The position numbers and the translations under genes were made by a program. DNA of 64,000 nucleotides. Origin: Peptococcaceae bacterium (GTDB taxonomy: Bacteria > Bacillota > Desulfitobacteriia > Desulfitobacteriales > Syntrophobotulaceae). The stretch lies in NCBI GenBank assembly GCA_012517475.1, contig JAAYUV010000105.1, positions 36,043 to 100,042 on the forward strand. Direction: 5' to 3'. Below are positions 50,657 to 61,471 of this stretch, in pieces. Each line of letters begins with the position of its first letter. Position 1 is the stretch's first letter. The notes under the pieces were generated by a model. The model worked only from the letters and a program-made list of their open reading frames with translations, made no database searches and was not told the DNA's origin.

Positions 50657-52375
50657 ATGCCAAAAAAGATTGTCATTGTTGGTGGAGTTGCAGGTGGGGC
50701 AACAGCCTCCGCCAGGCTTAGAAGGCTTGATGAAAATTCTGAAATTATTATTTTTGAAAAAGGAGAGTATATATCTTTCGCCAATTGCGGTTTGCCCTAT
50801 TATGTAGGGGGAACGATCAAAGGCCGGGATAAGCTTCTTGTACAAACCGTAAAGGGGATGTCTGAAAGATACAAGCTGGACATAAGAATAAAAACCGAAG
50901 TTATTGAAATCAATCGCCATGAAAAATTCGTTAAAGCAATAAATCTGGAAACCGGTGAGGAGTATACCGAAGACTATGACTATCTGATTCTTTCCCCGGG
51001 GGCAAGACCCATTATGCCTAAGATTCAAGGGATTGCCAATAACCCCAGGGTCTTTACCTTAAGGACGATTCCGGATGCGGAAGCCGTTCTGAATTTCATT
51101 GAAGAAACCAATCCCCGAACAGCTCTTATTGTTGGCGGAGGATTTATCGGGCTTGAGATCGCCGAGAATCTTAAAGACAGGGGTCTTCAGGTCATCATGA
51201 TAGAAGCCGCCAATCAGGTTCAACCGGCGGTAGATTACGAAATGGCTTGTCTGCTGCACACTCACCTTAAGGAAAAAGGGGTTGAACTCATCCTTCAGGA
51301 TCTTGTGACCCGGTTTGAAGATTCTATGGTTTCACTGCAAAGCGGCAGGGTCATTTCTGCGGATCTTTTGATCATCTCGGTCGGGGTGGAGCCTGAAAAC
51401 GAGCTTGCTCTCCAAGCCGGGCTAAAAGTCGGCGAAAAAGGTTCCATTCAAGTCAACGAATACCTTCAGACCAATGATGAGAGCATTTATGCTTTAGGGG
51501 ATGCCATAGAAATAAGAAACTATATAACCGGCGGTCCCGCACATATTCCTCTGGCTTGGCCGGCAAACAGGCAAGGGCGTTTGGCAGCTGATAACATTTA
51601 TGGATACAAAAAAGCTTATAAGGGAACTTTAGGAACTTCCGTTGCCAAAGTCTTTGATCTGACAGTTGCGGCAACAGGGATGAATGAAAAGTTATTAAGA
51701 AAAGAAGGTATTTCTTATGAGGTGGTTCATATCCATCCTAATTCCCATGCAGGTTATTACCCCGGTGCTTCTCCCATAGCCATGAAGCTGGTATTTAACG
51801 AAGAAGGGAAAATACTCGGGGCGCAGGCAGTAGGTTATAAAGGGGTCGAGAAAAGAATTGATGTAATTGCTGCAGCCATTAAAGGGGACCTAACGGTATT
51901 TGATTTGCAGGATTTGGAATTGGCCTATGCGCCTCCCTATTCTTCAGGAAAAGATCCGGTTAACATGATCGGTTATGCCGCATCGAATATTCTGGACGGT
52001 CTTGTTCAAACCGTTCAATATTACGAAATTGATAAATTGGTCAGCGAAGGAAATATCTTGGTGGACGTTCGGCAGCCCGCTGAAGTGGAATTAGGAAAAA
52101 TAAAAGGATCAGTCAATATCCCTTTGCCCCAATTGCGCGGCAGGCTAGAAGAACTGCCTAAAGATAAACCGGTTTATATTACCTGCCAGGTTGGATTGAG
52201 AGGATATTTGGCCGCCAGGATTCTGGTCCAAAACGGCTTTCAGGCGTTTAATCTTGACGGGGGTTATCGAACCTATTCCAGTGTTTTTTCTTTACAGAAA
52301 CCTGAAGAAGGCGAATGCCAAGTGAAGATTGACGATACGGGAAAAAGTTTTAAAGATTGTTCCAAAGAACGATAA
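50657..52375 (+). CDS. CoA-disulfide reductase-like FAD enzyme with rhodanese domain
   Basis: A 572-residue fusion. Residues 1-450 are a pyridine-nucleotide-disulfide reductase (G-G-V-A-G-G-A near residue 9; F-A-N-C-G-L-P-Y-Y near residues 41-49 with the active-site Cys; NAD(P) site V-G-G-G-F-I-G-L). Residues 470-555 are a rhodanese domain with C-Q-V-G-L-R-G loop carrying the persulfide Cys. Such CoADR-RHD enzymes reduce CoA persulfide or polysulfide. The ATG follows AGGAGGTTAACC. The upstream ArsR is its likely repressor. Confidence 0.9.
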   Translation: MPKKIVIVGGVAGGATASARLRRLDENSEIIIFEKGEYISFANCGLPYYVGGTIKGRDKLLVQTVKGMSERYKLDIRIKTEVIEINRHEKFVKAINLETGEEYTEDYDYLILSPGARPIMPKIQGIANNPRVFTLRTIPDAEAVLNFIEETNPRTALIVGGGFIGLEIAENLKDRGLQVIMIEAANQVQPAVDYEMACLLHTHLKEKGVELILQDLVTRFEDSMVSLQSGRVISADLLIISVGVEPENELALQAGLKVGEKGSIQVNEYLQTNDESIYALGDAIEIRNYITGGPAHIPLAWPANRQGRLAADNIYGYKKAYKGTLGTSVAKVFDLTVAATGMNEKLLRKEGISYEVVHIHPNSHAGYYPGASPIAMKLVFNEEGKILGAQAVGYKGVEKRIDVIAAAIKGDLTVFDLQDLELAYAPPYSSGKDPVNMIGYAASNILDGLVQTVQYYEIDKLVSEGNILVDVRQPAEVELGKIKGSVNIPLPQLRGRLEELPKDKPVYITCQVGLRGYLAARILVQNGFQAFNLDGGYRTYSSVFSLQKPEEGECQVKIDDTGKSFKDCSKER

Positions 52376-52402
52376 ATCTTGTAAAGAAAAAGGAGTAAAA
52401 GT

Positions 52403-53011
52403 ATGGCCAGGGAGATGTTACAAGTTACAGGGGTGCTCCTGACCGGTGGAGAAAGCAGGAGAATGGGAAAAAATAAAGCCTTGCTGGAACTTGATGGAAA
52501 GCCGCTTATTGAGAGAACTTTGGACATTCTTCGCAAAACCTGCTCCGAAGTTGTGATCAGCAGCCGGTCAGAAGATCTCTATTCTTCCTATGGTTATCAA
52601 GTCATCCCGGATATTTTTCCGGGTAAAGGTCCGTTAGGAGGGCTTTATTCAGTACTTCAAAAGGCCAGTTATGAATATCTTTTCCTGGCTGCCTGTGATA
52701 TGCCTTTTCTTGATGAAACATCCATCCGCTATATTTATAGCCGGATGGATGATTTTGACGCCATTGTTCCTTATGCCCTGGGACGAATGCATCCTTTGCA
52801 TGCTTTTTACCATAAAAGAATAACTCCTCTGGTCGAGGAGAAAATTCAAAAAGATCAGCTCAGGATTGTTGATGTTTTAAGTGAATGCAGGATGAAAATA
52901 TTAAAGTCAGAGGACGGTGAAGATTTTTATAAAAACCGGATTGATCAAAGTGTTGTTAACGTGAATACACCGGACGAGTGGGTAACCATGCTGAACAAGG
53001 TTAAAAACTAA
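52403..53011 (+). CDS. mobA: Molybdenum cofactor guanylyltransferase MobA
   Basis: A 202-residue nucleotidyltransferase: L-L-T-G-G-E-S-R-R-M-G-K-N-K-A near residues 10-24, the GTP-binding loop, and A-A-C-D-M-P-F-L near residue 93. It adds GMP to molybdopterin to make MGD for enzymes such as the formate dehydrogenase. Its MobB partner is in the cluster at 6 kb. It follows the CoADR gene by 27 bases and may be co-transcribed. Confidence 0.9.
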   Translation: MAREMLQVTGVLLTGGESRRMGKNKALLELDGKPLIERTLDILRKTCSEVVISSRSEDLYSSYGYQVIPDIFPGKGPLGGLYSVLQKASYEYLFLAACDMPFLDETSIRYIYSRMDDFDAIVPYALGRMHPLHAFYHKRITPLVEEKIQKDQLRIVDVLSECRMKILKSEDGEDFYKNRIDQSVVNVNTPDEWVTMLNKVKN

Positions 53012-53079
53012 TTCTATACAAATAGAATCAAAACCAATAAAATGGAAACGGATTATTAAAATCTGTGGGGTGTATTTTA

Positions 53080-53415
53080 GTGAAAAAAGTTGAGTCGGTT
53101 ATTCGCGGCAACAAACTGGATCAGGTGGAAAAAGCGCTCAGTCATTTGGGGGTAAGCGGGATAACGGTTTCCCAGGTTCTTGGATGGGGAAGACAGAAGG
53201 GCCATATAACTGAATTCTACAGGGGGAAAGAGGTGGAAGTCAGGTTATTGCCCAAGGTAAAAATCGAGGTTATTGTCAATGACGGGGAATGTGATGAGGT
53301 AAAAAAGATCATTGCTGAAAATGCCAAAACCGGAAATATTGGTGACGGCGTAATATGGGTAACACCTGTGGAAGATTTTGTACGGATCCGTACAGCGGAG
53401 AATATCCTGGACTAA
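53080..53415 (+). CDS. PII nitrogen-regulatory protein
   Basis: A 111-residue GlnB-fold protein: G-W-G-R-Q-K-G-H near residue 37, L-P-K-V-K-I-E near residues 56-62, and T-G-N-I-G-D-G-V near residue 85. In the T-loop the uridylylated Tyr51 (R-G-A-E-Y in E. coli) reads R-G-K-E-V, so covalent modification there is lost and control by ATP/ADP and 2-oxoglutarate is expected. No amtB or nif gene lies nearby. The GTG at 53080 fits the family start. Confidence 0.9.
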   Translation: MKKVESVIRGNKLDQVEKALSHLGVSGITVSQVLGWGRQKGHITEFYRGKEVEVRLLPKVKIEVIVNDGECDEVKKIIAENAKTGNIGDGVIWVTPVEDFVRIRTAENILD

Positions 53416-53417
53416 AT

Positions 53418-54302
53418 TTATATATCCCTCCGCTTAAAAGTATTAACAGCCAGGAAAAGGAAAACCATGGTATAGAAGCCACAATAGAAGAGCATTATAT
53501 TGCTTGGGGGAGTAGAACCGAAAAATAGTCCCATATTGGCAAGATCAATCAGTTTAAATCGATCATCGTTGGAAGACATAAGAACATAGTTCATTCCGCG
53601 GAACAAGGAATCGGCTGGAAATACCAGGCTGGATATAATTCCGATATTGATCAGTGCCGTTTTGTTGATCAGGTTGCCAAGCTGCTCCACAAAGCCCCCG
53701 ACAAAACTCATACCATAAAGGATGATGAGAATAATACCGCTGTTCAGGGTACTGAAACTTGTACTTAAGCAAAGAGCGGGAGCAATGATTGTCAATGAGA
53801 TGCAGGCGAAAAGAACGCCTGCTTTTATTGTTGATAAAAAGTTAAGATGAAGCCCGAAAGGTCCTCCCAAAAATTTGTTAATGAGAATAATCAAACTAAA
53901 AAAAGATAAGGCATAGATGGTCATGATACTGCCTAATCCAACAAATTTCCCCAGAATCATGGAGGAGCGGCTCAGTGGCCGGGTTAGGACCGGATCAATC
54001 TGATGGTTCTCAATGCTTCCGGCAATACTGCCTGCGGAAGCAAGCACAGCTAACAGGCCTGTGATAAAGTTCGAGAAATACAGTCCTGTAGAAAGAAGTT
54101 GTGAACCTAAAACATATTGCTGCATAGAAGCGAATTCTTTTCCGGCCTTTTGCATACGGTTCATATCCTCCGCATAAGCGGAGCCGGCATAATGTGTGGC
54201 TATGGCATAAAGCAGCAAATAGGCCAAAGTCATAAGCAAGGCAATAAGGAAAATCTTCTTATACAGTATCTCCTGAAAAGTCATTTTAGCAATGGTCCAC
54301 AT
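53418..54302 (-). CDS. ABC-2 type transporter permease
   Basis: A 294-residue membrane protein with six predicted helices and R-P-L-S-R-S (typical of Nat-B/ABC-2 permeases) near residue 103. It overlaps the upstream ATPase gene by 17 bases; together they form a two-gene exporter. The substrate is unknown. It converges with the PII gene, two bases apart. Confidence 0.88.
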   Translation of the reverse strand: MWTIAKMTFQEILYKKIFLIALLMTLAYLLLYAIATHYAGSAYAEDMNRMQKAGKEFASMQQYVLGSQLLSTGLYFSNFITGLLAVLASAGSIAGSIENHQIDPVLTRPLSRSSMILGKFVGLGSIMTIYALSFFSLIILINKFLGGPFGLHLNFLSTIKAGVLFACISLTIIAPALCLSTSFSTLNSGIILIILYGMSFVGGFVEQLGNLINKTALINIGIISSLVFPADSLFRGMNYVLMSSNDDRFKLIDLANMGLFFGSTPPSNIMLFYCGFYTMVFLFLAVNTFKRRDI

Positions 54303-55242
54303 TGTTGGGCTCCTTTCGGTTAATCCAATATAAGAATATTTCTTCCAAATGGGGTTCTACCGGGGTAAGTTCGTAAACCCGGACTCCAAGTTCATGCATG
54401 ATTCCGAGCAAAGAAGGAATATCTTCCATGGCTTTTATTTCTAAAATCCATTCACAGGCGTTTAACGGATCTTTAGTTGAGGGATCTTTTTGCTCGTATC
54501 CTAACACCAAAGAACATTTTTCCAGCATTTGAGCTGTTAATCCGGATGCGATAAGCCTGTAACGATTGTTAATACGGGATAGTTTTCTCCAGTCTCCCTG
54601 AACAATCAGCTTCCCTTGATTGATGATGGCTATCTCATCACAGATTGTTTCAATCTCCATGAGAAGGTGGCTGTTTAAAAATACAGTTTTACCTTCCCGG
54701 CGTAAGGTGGTCAGAAGATTTCTGACCTCTAAACGACCAAGGGGATCTAAGGCTGAAGTGGGTTCATCGAGGAAAATCAGTTCGGGATTTCCGAGAAGGG
54801 CGCAGGCTAATCCAATCCTTTGCTGCATTCCTTTACTGTATTTTCCTATTTTCTCTTTTTCCCGTCCCCTTAATCCAACTGTATCTAATAAGCCGGAAAT
54901 ATGAGTTGAAAGAGAGGAATCTTTCAGTCCAAGAAGATCAGCATGGATATGTAAAAGTTGGATTCCTGTCAGCCAGTCAGGATATCGGAATAATTCAGGT
55001 AAATATCCGATTTTACGGCGTGCTTCAAGATTTCCAAGCGGTTTACCAAGAATTTCAGCGGAACCCCCGCTTGGATGCAAAAGACCAAGCAGGGTGCGAA
55101 CGAATGTGCTTTTTCCAGCCCCATTGGGACCTATAAAGCCATATATCACACCTTTCTGCACCTGAAGTGATATATCCTGACACCCGCCCTGACCGTTAAA
55201 TTGTTTACTCAATGCATTGGTGCAAATTGCCAGATCAGACAT
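54286..55242 (-). CDS. ABC transporter ATP-binding protein
   Basis: A 318-residue ATPase: Walker A G-P-N-G-A-G-K-S-T, signature Y-S-K-G-M-Q-Q-R, Walker B L-I-F-L-D-E-P. The C-terminal 90 residues are typical of DrrA/Nat-A ATPases that pair with ABC-2 permeases. The start at 55242 follows AAAGGAG; the frame extends back to 55278 without a site. Confidence 0.92.
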   Translation of the reverse strand: MSDLAICTNALSKQFNGQGGCQDISLQVQKGVIYGFIGPNGAGKSTFVRTLLGLLHPSGGSAEILGKPLGNLEARRKIGYLPELFRYPDWLTGIQLLHIHADLLGLKDSSLSTHISGLLDTVGLRGREKEKIGKYSKGMQQRIGLACALLGNPELIFLDEPTSALDPLGRLEVRNLLTTLRREGKTVFLNSHLLMEIETICDEIAIINQGKLIVQGDWRKLSRINNRYRLIASGLTAQMLEKCSLVLGYEQKDPSTKDPLNACEWILEIKAMEDIPSLLGIMHELGVRVYELTPVEPHLEEIFLYWINRKEPNNVDHC

Positions 55243-55331
55243 AATGGGACTCCTTTCCCGGATGAGAAGTAAAGACAAATGGCCGCCGCAGGTTATAAAC
55301 CTGCAAGCGGCTGTTTGTGATCAAACATGAG

Positions 55332-56546
55332 TTAGAATTGATTTGCCAATCTCAGTAAAGATGATTTGATTGTATTATTGTCTGAATCTTTCTGATAAGC
55401 AACCTGTAAAGAATAAATCTGTCCTTGATTTTCCCAAAGGAGCAGGGAAGTTTGGTTTTTGCATTGAATGAACAGACCGTCTCTGCCGTTTACCGTGATT
55501 TTCTCGGTAACTTCTGTATTTCCCATTCCTTCGAAATAGGGAAGGGGGAGAGTGTTTTGCCAGTCATTGATCTTTGCAAGTTGGCTTCTGACTCCCTCGG
55601 GGATAAACGGTGCCTGGAGAAGGGTAGCTCTTAAATTTTCGGCATCAACCAGGGAAGGCGCCTGGATTTTTGGTGAATCTGAAAGCGAATAAATCATATT
55701 ATCAAAGCCTTGACCGGGATTCTTCAATACGACACTTGTAGATTTTGGCCATACTACAGTAAACTTTTTGCCATTCAAACTTGAATCGAAAGCTGCGCTG
55801 GATCCAAGCTCTTTCATCAGTTGGTTTGCTTTTACCGTATCAAACTCCATTGTCACGGTAGCAGAAGGACGAAGCAGGACACTGCCCATTTGATATTGCT
55901 GAGGCACTTTTGGAAGCGTGATACCGGTTTTTATTGCATCGTCTGCAGTCGGAAAATTCTGTTCCTTAAAACTTCCTTCATCTATAGTAATTTTGCCAAA
56001 GTTTTGAATGCTGATTTCTCCTTTATTAGAGGAATGAAAGAACCGTTCAATTTGTTGGATATCCTGGGGCGTGAATTTAACCATCTCAATTTTGCTTACT
56101 CTGAACAAGGAAAGGAAATCACTGGCTGCAGCCTGAACCTGGGGGATCATAAAAAAGGAAGCAAAAATTACTGCTGCAGCAATTCCTGTTATATACTTGC
56201 GAAATCTTTTCACAAAAGGCCAACTCCTTTCAACTGGTGGAAGCGGGTCATGTCCGCTTGTCCTTGAATCCGTCAATGTGGGGGAATTATTCATGTTCAG
56301 TATGTTTCCGCTAAATTTATTCCAGGCTGAATAGACTTCATGTTCTTCCCCAAAATTGCCTTCTGCTGGGATCGGAAAGGCTTCCGTCAGGGCATGATCA
56401 ACCCATCCTTCCAGCTCTTTTAATTCCTGTAAGGAGGAACGACAAAAAGAACAGTTTTGAAGGTGAAGCGTTAATGCCTTACGCTCATCCCGTTTAAGTT
56501 CCCCGTCAAGATAAGCCTGAAGTTTGTTTTCATCGGGGCAAGCCAT
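55332..56546 (-). CDS. Anti-sigma factor with HC2 zinc finger
   Basis: A 404-residue single-pass protein. Residues 1-45 are a zf-HC2 domain (H-L-Q-N-C-S-F-C) that binds the cognate ECF sigma factor; a membrane helix lies near residues 112-132 (A-A-A-V-I-F-A-S-F-F-M-I); the rest is an extracellular sensing domain. It starts three bases after the sigma gene stop, behind AAAGGAGG within its end, so expression is coupled. The ABC exporter downstream may be a target of the pathway. Confidence 0.85.
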   Translation of the reverse strand: MACPDENKLQAYLDGELKRDERKALTLHLQNCSFCRSSLQELKELEGWVDHALTEAFPIPAEGNFGEEHEVYSAWNKFSGNILNMNNSPTLTDSRTSGHDPLPPVERSWPFVKRFRKYITGIAAAVIFASFFMIPQVQAAASDFLSLFRVSKIEMVKFTPQDIQQIERFFHSSNKGEISIQNFGKITIDEGSFKEQNFPTADDAIKTGITLPKVPQQYQMGSVLLRPSATVTMEFDTVKANQLMKELGSSAAFDSSLNGKKFTVVWPKSTSVVLKNPGQGFDNMIYSLSDSPKIQAPSLVDAENLRATLLQAPFIPEGVRSQLAKINDWQNTLPLPYFEGMGNTEVTEKITVNGRDGLFIQCKNQTSLLLWENQGQIYSLQVAYQKDSDNNTIKSSLLRLANQF

Positions 56547-56548
56547 CT

Positions 56549-57070
56549 TCATTCCTCCTTTTGCAGGTATAACAGTTTAAATTGACGCCGGGCCCTTGCC
56601 AGTAAGGTTCCTACAGAAACCGGCTTAAGATTAAGAATTTTAGCGATTTCCTGGTAGCTGTAACCCTGGTATTTCAGGAGCAGCAAATGTCTTTCTCTCT
56701 CTTCCAGAGCGTAAAGAATATTCATGATGTGATGTCTTGTTTCTTCCCGGATGAGGAGCTGTTCCGATGTTTCGGTGTTACAGTTATTCATGTCAGGATT
56801 TGATTCTTCGCGGGTAGTTCTTCTTTTTTCACCTCGAAGATAATTACAAGCTGCATTGAGACTGGACCTGGTGAGCCAGGCATTCAGATTCGCAATCTGC
56901 GTCCAATCCAGGTGATATAAGCGTAAGAACACTTCCTGAGCAAGATCTTCTGCAACACTGTTCAGACCCGTGAATCCGGCTATCTGGCGGACAACCTTGG
57001 GGTAATAGTTCTGAAAAATGACCTGAAAATCCTGTCCCGGAGCATTTTTCGTCAAGGCTGCAGCCTCCAT
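56549..57070 (-). CDS. ECF RNA polymerase sigma factor
   Basis: A 173-residue ECF sigma: region 2 (A-E-D-L-A-Q-E-V-F-L-R-L-Y near residues 42-54, then L-N-A-W-L-T-R-S) and region 4 (L-L-L-L-K-Y-Q-G-Y-S-Y-Q-E-I-A near residue 130). It should be held by the anti-sigma factor next to it until an envelope signal comes. The ATG at 57070 follows AAGGAGGG. Confidence 0.92.
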   Translation of the reverse strand: MEAAALTKNAPGQDFQVIFQNYYPKVVRQIAGFTGLNSVAEDLAQEVFLRLYHLDWTQIANLNAWLTRSSLNAACNYLRGEKRRTTREESNPDMNNCNTETSEQLLIREETRHHIMNILYALEERERHLLLLKYQGYSYQEIAKILNLKPVSVGTLLARARRQFKLLYLQKEE

Positions 57071-57503
57071 TCTATCCCTCCTTGTGACAGTTTCAATATA
57101 AAGAAACCGCAGAGAAGGGATTTGTGACAAAAATTTTAAAAATTTTATTAACTTAGGTTAATCATAAACGCTTTTTAGGAATAGTTGAAGCAGTTGGGGA
57201 AGAAAAGCCAAATTATTCAGTAGGGATTGATTAATAGGCGAATAAATTGGTAAAAAAACGGTTAGTATATAGCTGGTCTGAGGTTGCTAATCCTTAGTAT
57301 ATCCCGCTTCAGATAGAATGTTATAGTAACAGTAAGAAAGACAAAGATATAAAGAGGAATAATAATATAATTTAAAATAATCGTGCTTGGAAAGAGTTGC
57401 ATTACTCCCAATCCTTGCATATTATTATACCTAGATATTAGCACTCATCTTAAGAGAGTGCTAACAATAATGTAAGTTAAGATTTCAAGGAGGGAAATCA
57501 TTT
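57071..57503. other. Divergent promoter region of sigma factor and groES
   Basis: A 430-base AT-rich stretch. It holds the CIRCE operator at its right end and presumably the promoters of the ECF pair (left) and groESL (right). No other feature seen. Confidence 0.5.
57438..57464. promoter_or_regulatory. CIRCE operator
   Basis: TTAGCACTC-N9-GAGTGCTAA, exact HrcA consensus, 40 bases before groES. HrcA represses groESL here until unfolded protein titrates GroEL. Confidence 0.97.
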
Positions 57504-57788
57504 ATGAAACTAAAACCATTGGCTGATAGGGTAATTATCAAAGCTATCCCGTCCGAAGAAAGGACAAAAAGCGGCATCATTATGCCGGATACTGCCAAGG
57601 AAAAACCCCAGGAGGGCGAAATCGTAGCAGTTGGTCCCGGAAAAGTGGAAAAAGGTGAAAGAATTCCCATGGAAGTTAAAGTGGGTGACCGGGTAATCTA
57701 TTCCAAATATGCCGGAACAGAAGTAAAATACGATGGCGATGAATACTTAATCCTCAGAGAATCCGATATTCAAGCAATAGTCGGATAA
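57504..57788 (+). CDS. groES: Co-chaperonin GroES
   Basis: A 94-residue GroES of standard length with the L-P-L-A-D-R-V-type start (K-P-L-A-D-R-V) and mobile loop K-S-G-I-I-M-P near residue 22. It caps GroEL. The ATG follows AAGGAGGG. The CIRCE site lies upstream. Confidence 0.97.
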   Translation: MKLKPLADRVIIKAIPSEERTKSGIIMPDTAKEKPQEGEIVAVGPGKVEKGERIPMEVKVGDRVIYSKYAGTEVKYDGDEYLILRESDIQAIVG

Positions 57789-57825
57789 GGAAAGGCGATT
57801 AATAAACTCCGGACAAATCAATTAA

Positions 57826-59478
<1,653 letters not shown>

Positions 59479-59620
59479 GATAGCCGTTAAATCAGATTTT
59501 TTAAGGCATAGATTGTTAGGGACTCTTCAAAGCCAACAATTTGCCAACATTACGGTAATGTTTTCAGAGGCTTCTCATCAGTTCAATGAACTTTTGGGGA
59601 GCTTCTTCATTGTCAAATAG

Positions 59621-59651
59621 AAAAAGCACTGGATAATTCCAGTACTTTTCC
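59621..59651 (+). terminator. Terminator-like hairpin downstream of groEL
   Basis: AAAAGCACTGGA-TAAT-TCCAGTACTTTT, one mismatch, with a T-rich end; A-run at the left serves the opposite strand too. Confidence 0.6.
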
Positions 59652-59699
59652 GGCCAAGAAAATTTCTTTTAAACCTTCACGTTATTTTCAATATATTCT

Positions 59700-59807
59700 T
59701 TAAAAGATTACTGATAATGCGATAAGAATCAGAATAGCTATTGCAATGATAGCAGCCCCTGCTCCGCTACCGGTATATCCGGTTGTTGCGTATCCATAAC
59801 AACCCAT
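59700..59807 (-). CDS. YjcZ-like sporulation peptide (cassette gene 2, second locus)
   Basis: A 35-residue peptide after AAGGAGGG: Gly/Tyr/Thr-rich start (G-C-Y-G-Y-A-T-T-G-Y) and hydrophobic end A-G-A-A-I-I-A-I-A-I-L-I-L-I-A-L. The end is nearly identical to that at 45402-45500. It is the downstream partner of the peptide at 59842. It is intact, unlike the 45.4-kb copy, whose start is uncertain. Confidence 0.7.
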   Translation of the reverse strand: MGCYGYATTGYTGSGAGAAIIAIAILILIALSVIF

Positions 59808-59841
59808 AAAAATATCCCTCCTTATATTGTTTATTATTAAA

Positions 59842-59925
59842 CTAGAAAACAATACCCAATGCAATTAACAGAAGAATAATGACTACAACTATAGCAATAC
59901 CTTCTAATTTTTCTTCCCTCCACAT
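59842..59925 (-). CDS. Tiny hydrophobic peptide (cassette gene 1, second locus)
   Basis: A 27-residue peptide after AAAGGAGGTG, eight charged residues or fewer (M-W-R-E-E-K-L-E) then the same 19-residue hydrophobic segment as in the peptide at 45204-45323. Identical segment, different head. Upstream (minus strand) are GGACAA and CATATA motifs like those at 36.1 kb. Confidence 0.65.
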   Translation of the reverse strand: MWREEKLEGIAIVVVIILLLIALGIVF

Positions 59926-60109
59926 ACTGCACACCTCCTTTGTGTGGAAAAAAATCCAATATAATACAGTTATATGTTTTGTCCAAAGCATATGTTACAA
60001 TTTGTCCAATTTTTGTTTGATATGAACCCCGAGCAACAAGAATTACCAGTAATACCCCTGTCAAGATGATCATAATATTAGTTAAGAACTCCGCCGGGAG
60101 GTCAAGGTT

Positions 60110-60778
60110 ATGAAAAGAAAAATACTCTTGGGATTAATCATCTTAGGTGTGTTGATGGCAGCAGCTGGAATATTTACATTCCTAAGTAAACCGGATCCGC
60201 AGAAGGTCACTGAACTTGGACTTGAAAATCTGGCTAAAGCCAATTCATTTTCCTATAGTATCACACAAAAACAGTCTGTTCAGGGCCAGCAGCGTCTCTT
60301 GAATAGGATATCGGGATATAAAAACGGTGATAGTATTCATATTCAGGGACAGCTGGCAGGAAGCGAAGTCGAGATGATTATGATCAAAGATACGCTTTAC
60401 AATAAAGATCCGTTTAGTAAAGAATGGATTAAGTTTAGCGATATTTCTGTAGCCCAAAGAGTGTTTCTGGTGGAGCTCGATCCCTTAGCAACCTTGCAGC
60501 TAAAAGAGTTGGGAGAGGTGATGCTTAAAGGAGAAGATGTCGTTGACGGTAAAAAATGCTGGGTATGTACCCTGAAACCAAGTATTCAGAATCAGATGTT
60601 GGAAAGGTTTTGGTCTGACTTTGAGTACACGCTGTATATTTCCAAAGCAACCAAAACCGTTGCAAAAGCGGAAGTGACTGCCAAAAACAAGGAAGCTCAG
60701 GAACCAATGTGGATCACACTTGAGTTCAAGGATATCGGCAAAAAAATATCGATCCAGCCGCCGGCGGCTGCCAAGTAA
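60110..60778 (+). CDS. Secreted or membrane-anchored protein of unknown function
   Basis: A 222-residue protein with an N-terminal helix (residues 5-26) and no lipobox. The body is a beta-rich domain, similar in layout to LppX/LolA-like or DUF6612-type lipid-binding proteins (K-A-N-S-F-S-Y-S-I-T, later Y-T-L-Y-I-S-K-A-T-K). The ATG follows GGGAGGTCAAGGTT. It stands alone with a terminator. Confidence 0.6.
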   Translation: MKRKILLGLIILGVLMAAAGIFTFLSKPDPQKVTELGLENLAKANSFSYSITQKQSVQGQQRLLNRISGYKNGDSIHIQGQLAGSEVEMIMIKDTLYNKDPFSKEWIKFSDISVAQRVFLVELDPLATLQLKELGEVMLKGEDVVDGKKCWVCTLKPSIQNQMLERFWSDFEYTLYISKATKTVAKAEVTAKNKEAQEPMWITLEFKDIGKKISIQPPAAAK

Positions 60779-60796
60779 AATTCATTTGAAACCATT

Positions 60797-60838
60797 TTGA
60801 GGAGTGTCCCGACAAAGAAGGAGGGACATTCCTTTTTG
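60797..60838 (+). terminator. Rho-independent terminator
   Basis: AGGAGTGTCCC ... GGGACATTCCT stem (one G-U) followed by TTTTTGCG. Confidence 0.75.
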
Positions 60839-60898
60839 CGTTAAGATTTCTTTTTATGATATAATGCAGTGGTGAATTTTTATTGCGGAGTGAGAATA

Positions 60899-61438
60899 AT
60901 GGAAGAACTTATTGACAAAGTGCTCATATCAACCGACGAACTGAAAAAAAGGGTGGCCGAGTTAGGAGAACAGATTACCGGGGATTACCGGGGGAAAGAA
61001 CTATTAATTATCGGTATATTCAAAGGGGCTGTGCCTTTTCTGGCGGATCTGATCAGAGAAATAAAAATTCCCCTGTGTTATGATTTTATGGCAGTTTCCA
61101 GTTATGGAGCTTCGACCCGATCATCAGGAGCTGTCAGGATTCTCAAGGATTTGGATACAAGTGTGGAAGACAGGCATGTCCTTATTGTTGAAGATATTGT
61201 CGATACCGGACTTACCTTAAAATATCTGAAAGAAAACTTGGCCAGGAGGCATCCCCTTAGCCTGAAAATTGTTACCCTGCTGGACAAACCGGAGAGGAGA
61301 GAGGTTGACGTACAGCCTGACTACAATGGTTTTACTATCCCCAATGAATTTGTTGTGGGGTATGGGTTGGATTTTAATGAGATGTATCGAAACCTTCCTT
61401 ATGTTGGAGTGCTTAAACCAAAGGCGTATCAGAAATGA
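60899..61438 (+). CDS. hpt: Hypoxanthine phosphoribosyltransferase
   Basis: A 179-residue purine-salvage enzyme with the PRPP loop [13 protein letters not shown] near residues 95-107 and F-K-G-A-V-P-F near residue 43. It makes IMP and GMP from hypoxanthine and guanine. The ATG at 60899 follows GGAGTGAGA; the frame extends to a GTG at 60869. guaA follows 33 bases later. Confidence 0.95.
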   Translation: MEELIDKVLISTDELKKRVAELGEQITGDYRGKELLIIGIFKGAVPFLADLIREIKIPLCYDFMAVSSYGASTRSSGAVRILKDLDTSVEDRHVLIVEDIVDTGLTLKYLKENLARRHPLSLKIVTLLDKPERREVDVQPDYNGFTIPNEFVVGYGLDFNEMYRNLPYVGVLKPKAYQK

Positions 61439-61471
61439 TATTAGTTCAACGCATTGAAAGGATGATGAGGT

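Noticed and set aside
57262..57444. A 60-codon hydrophobic frame on the minus strand upstream of groES
   Set aside because: It overlaps the CIRCE operator and lacks a ribosome binding site; composition explained by AT-rich DNA.
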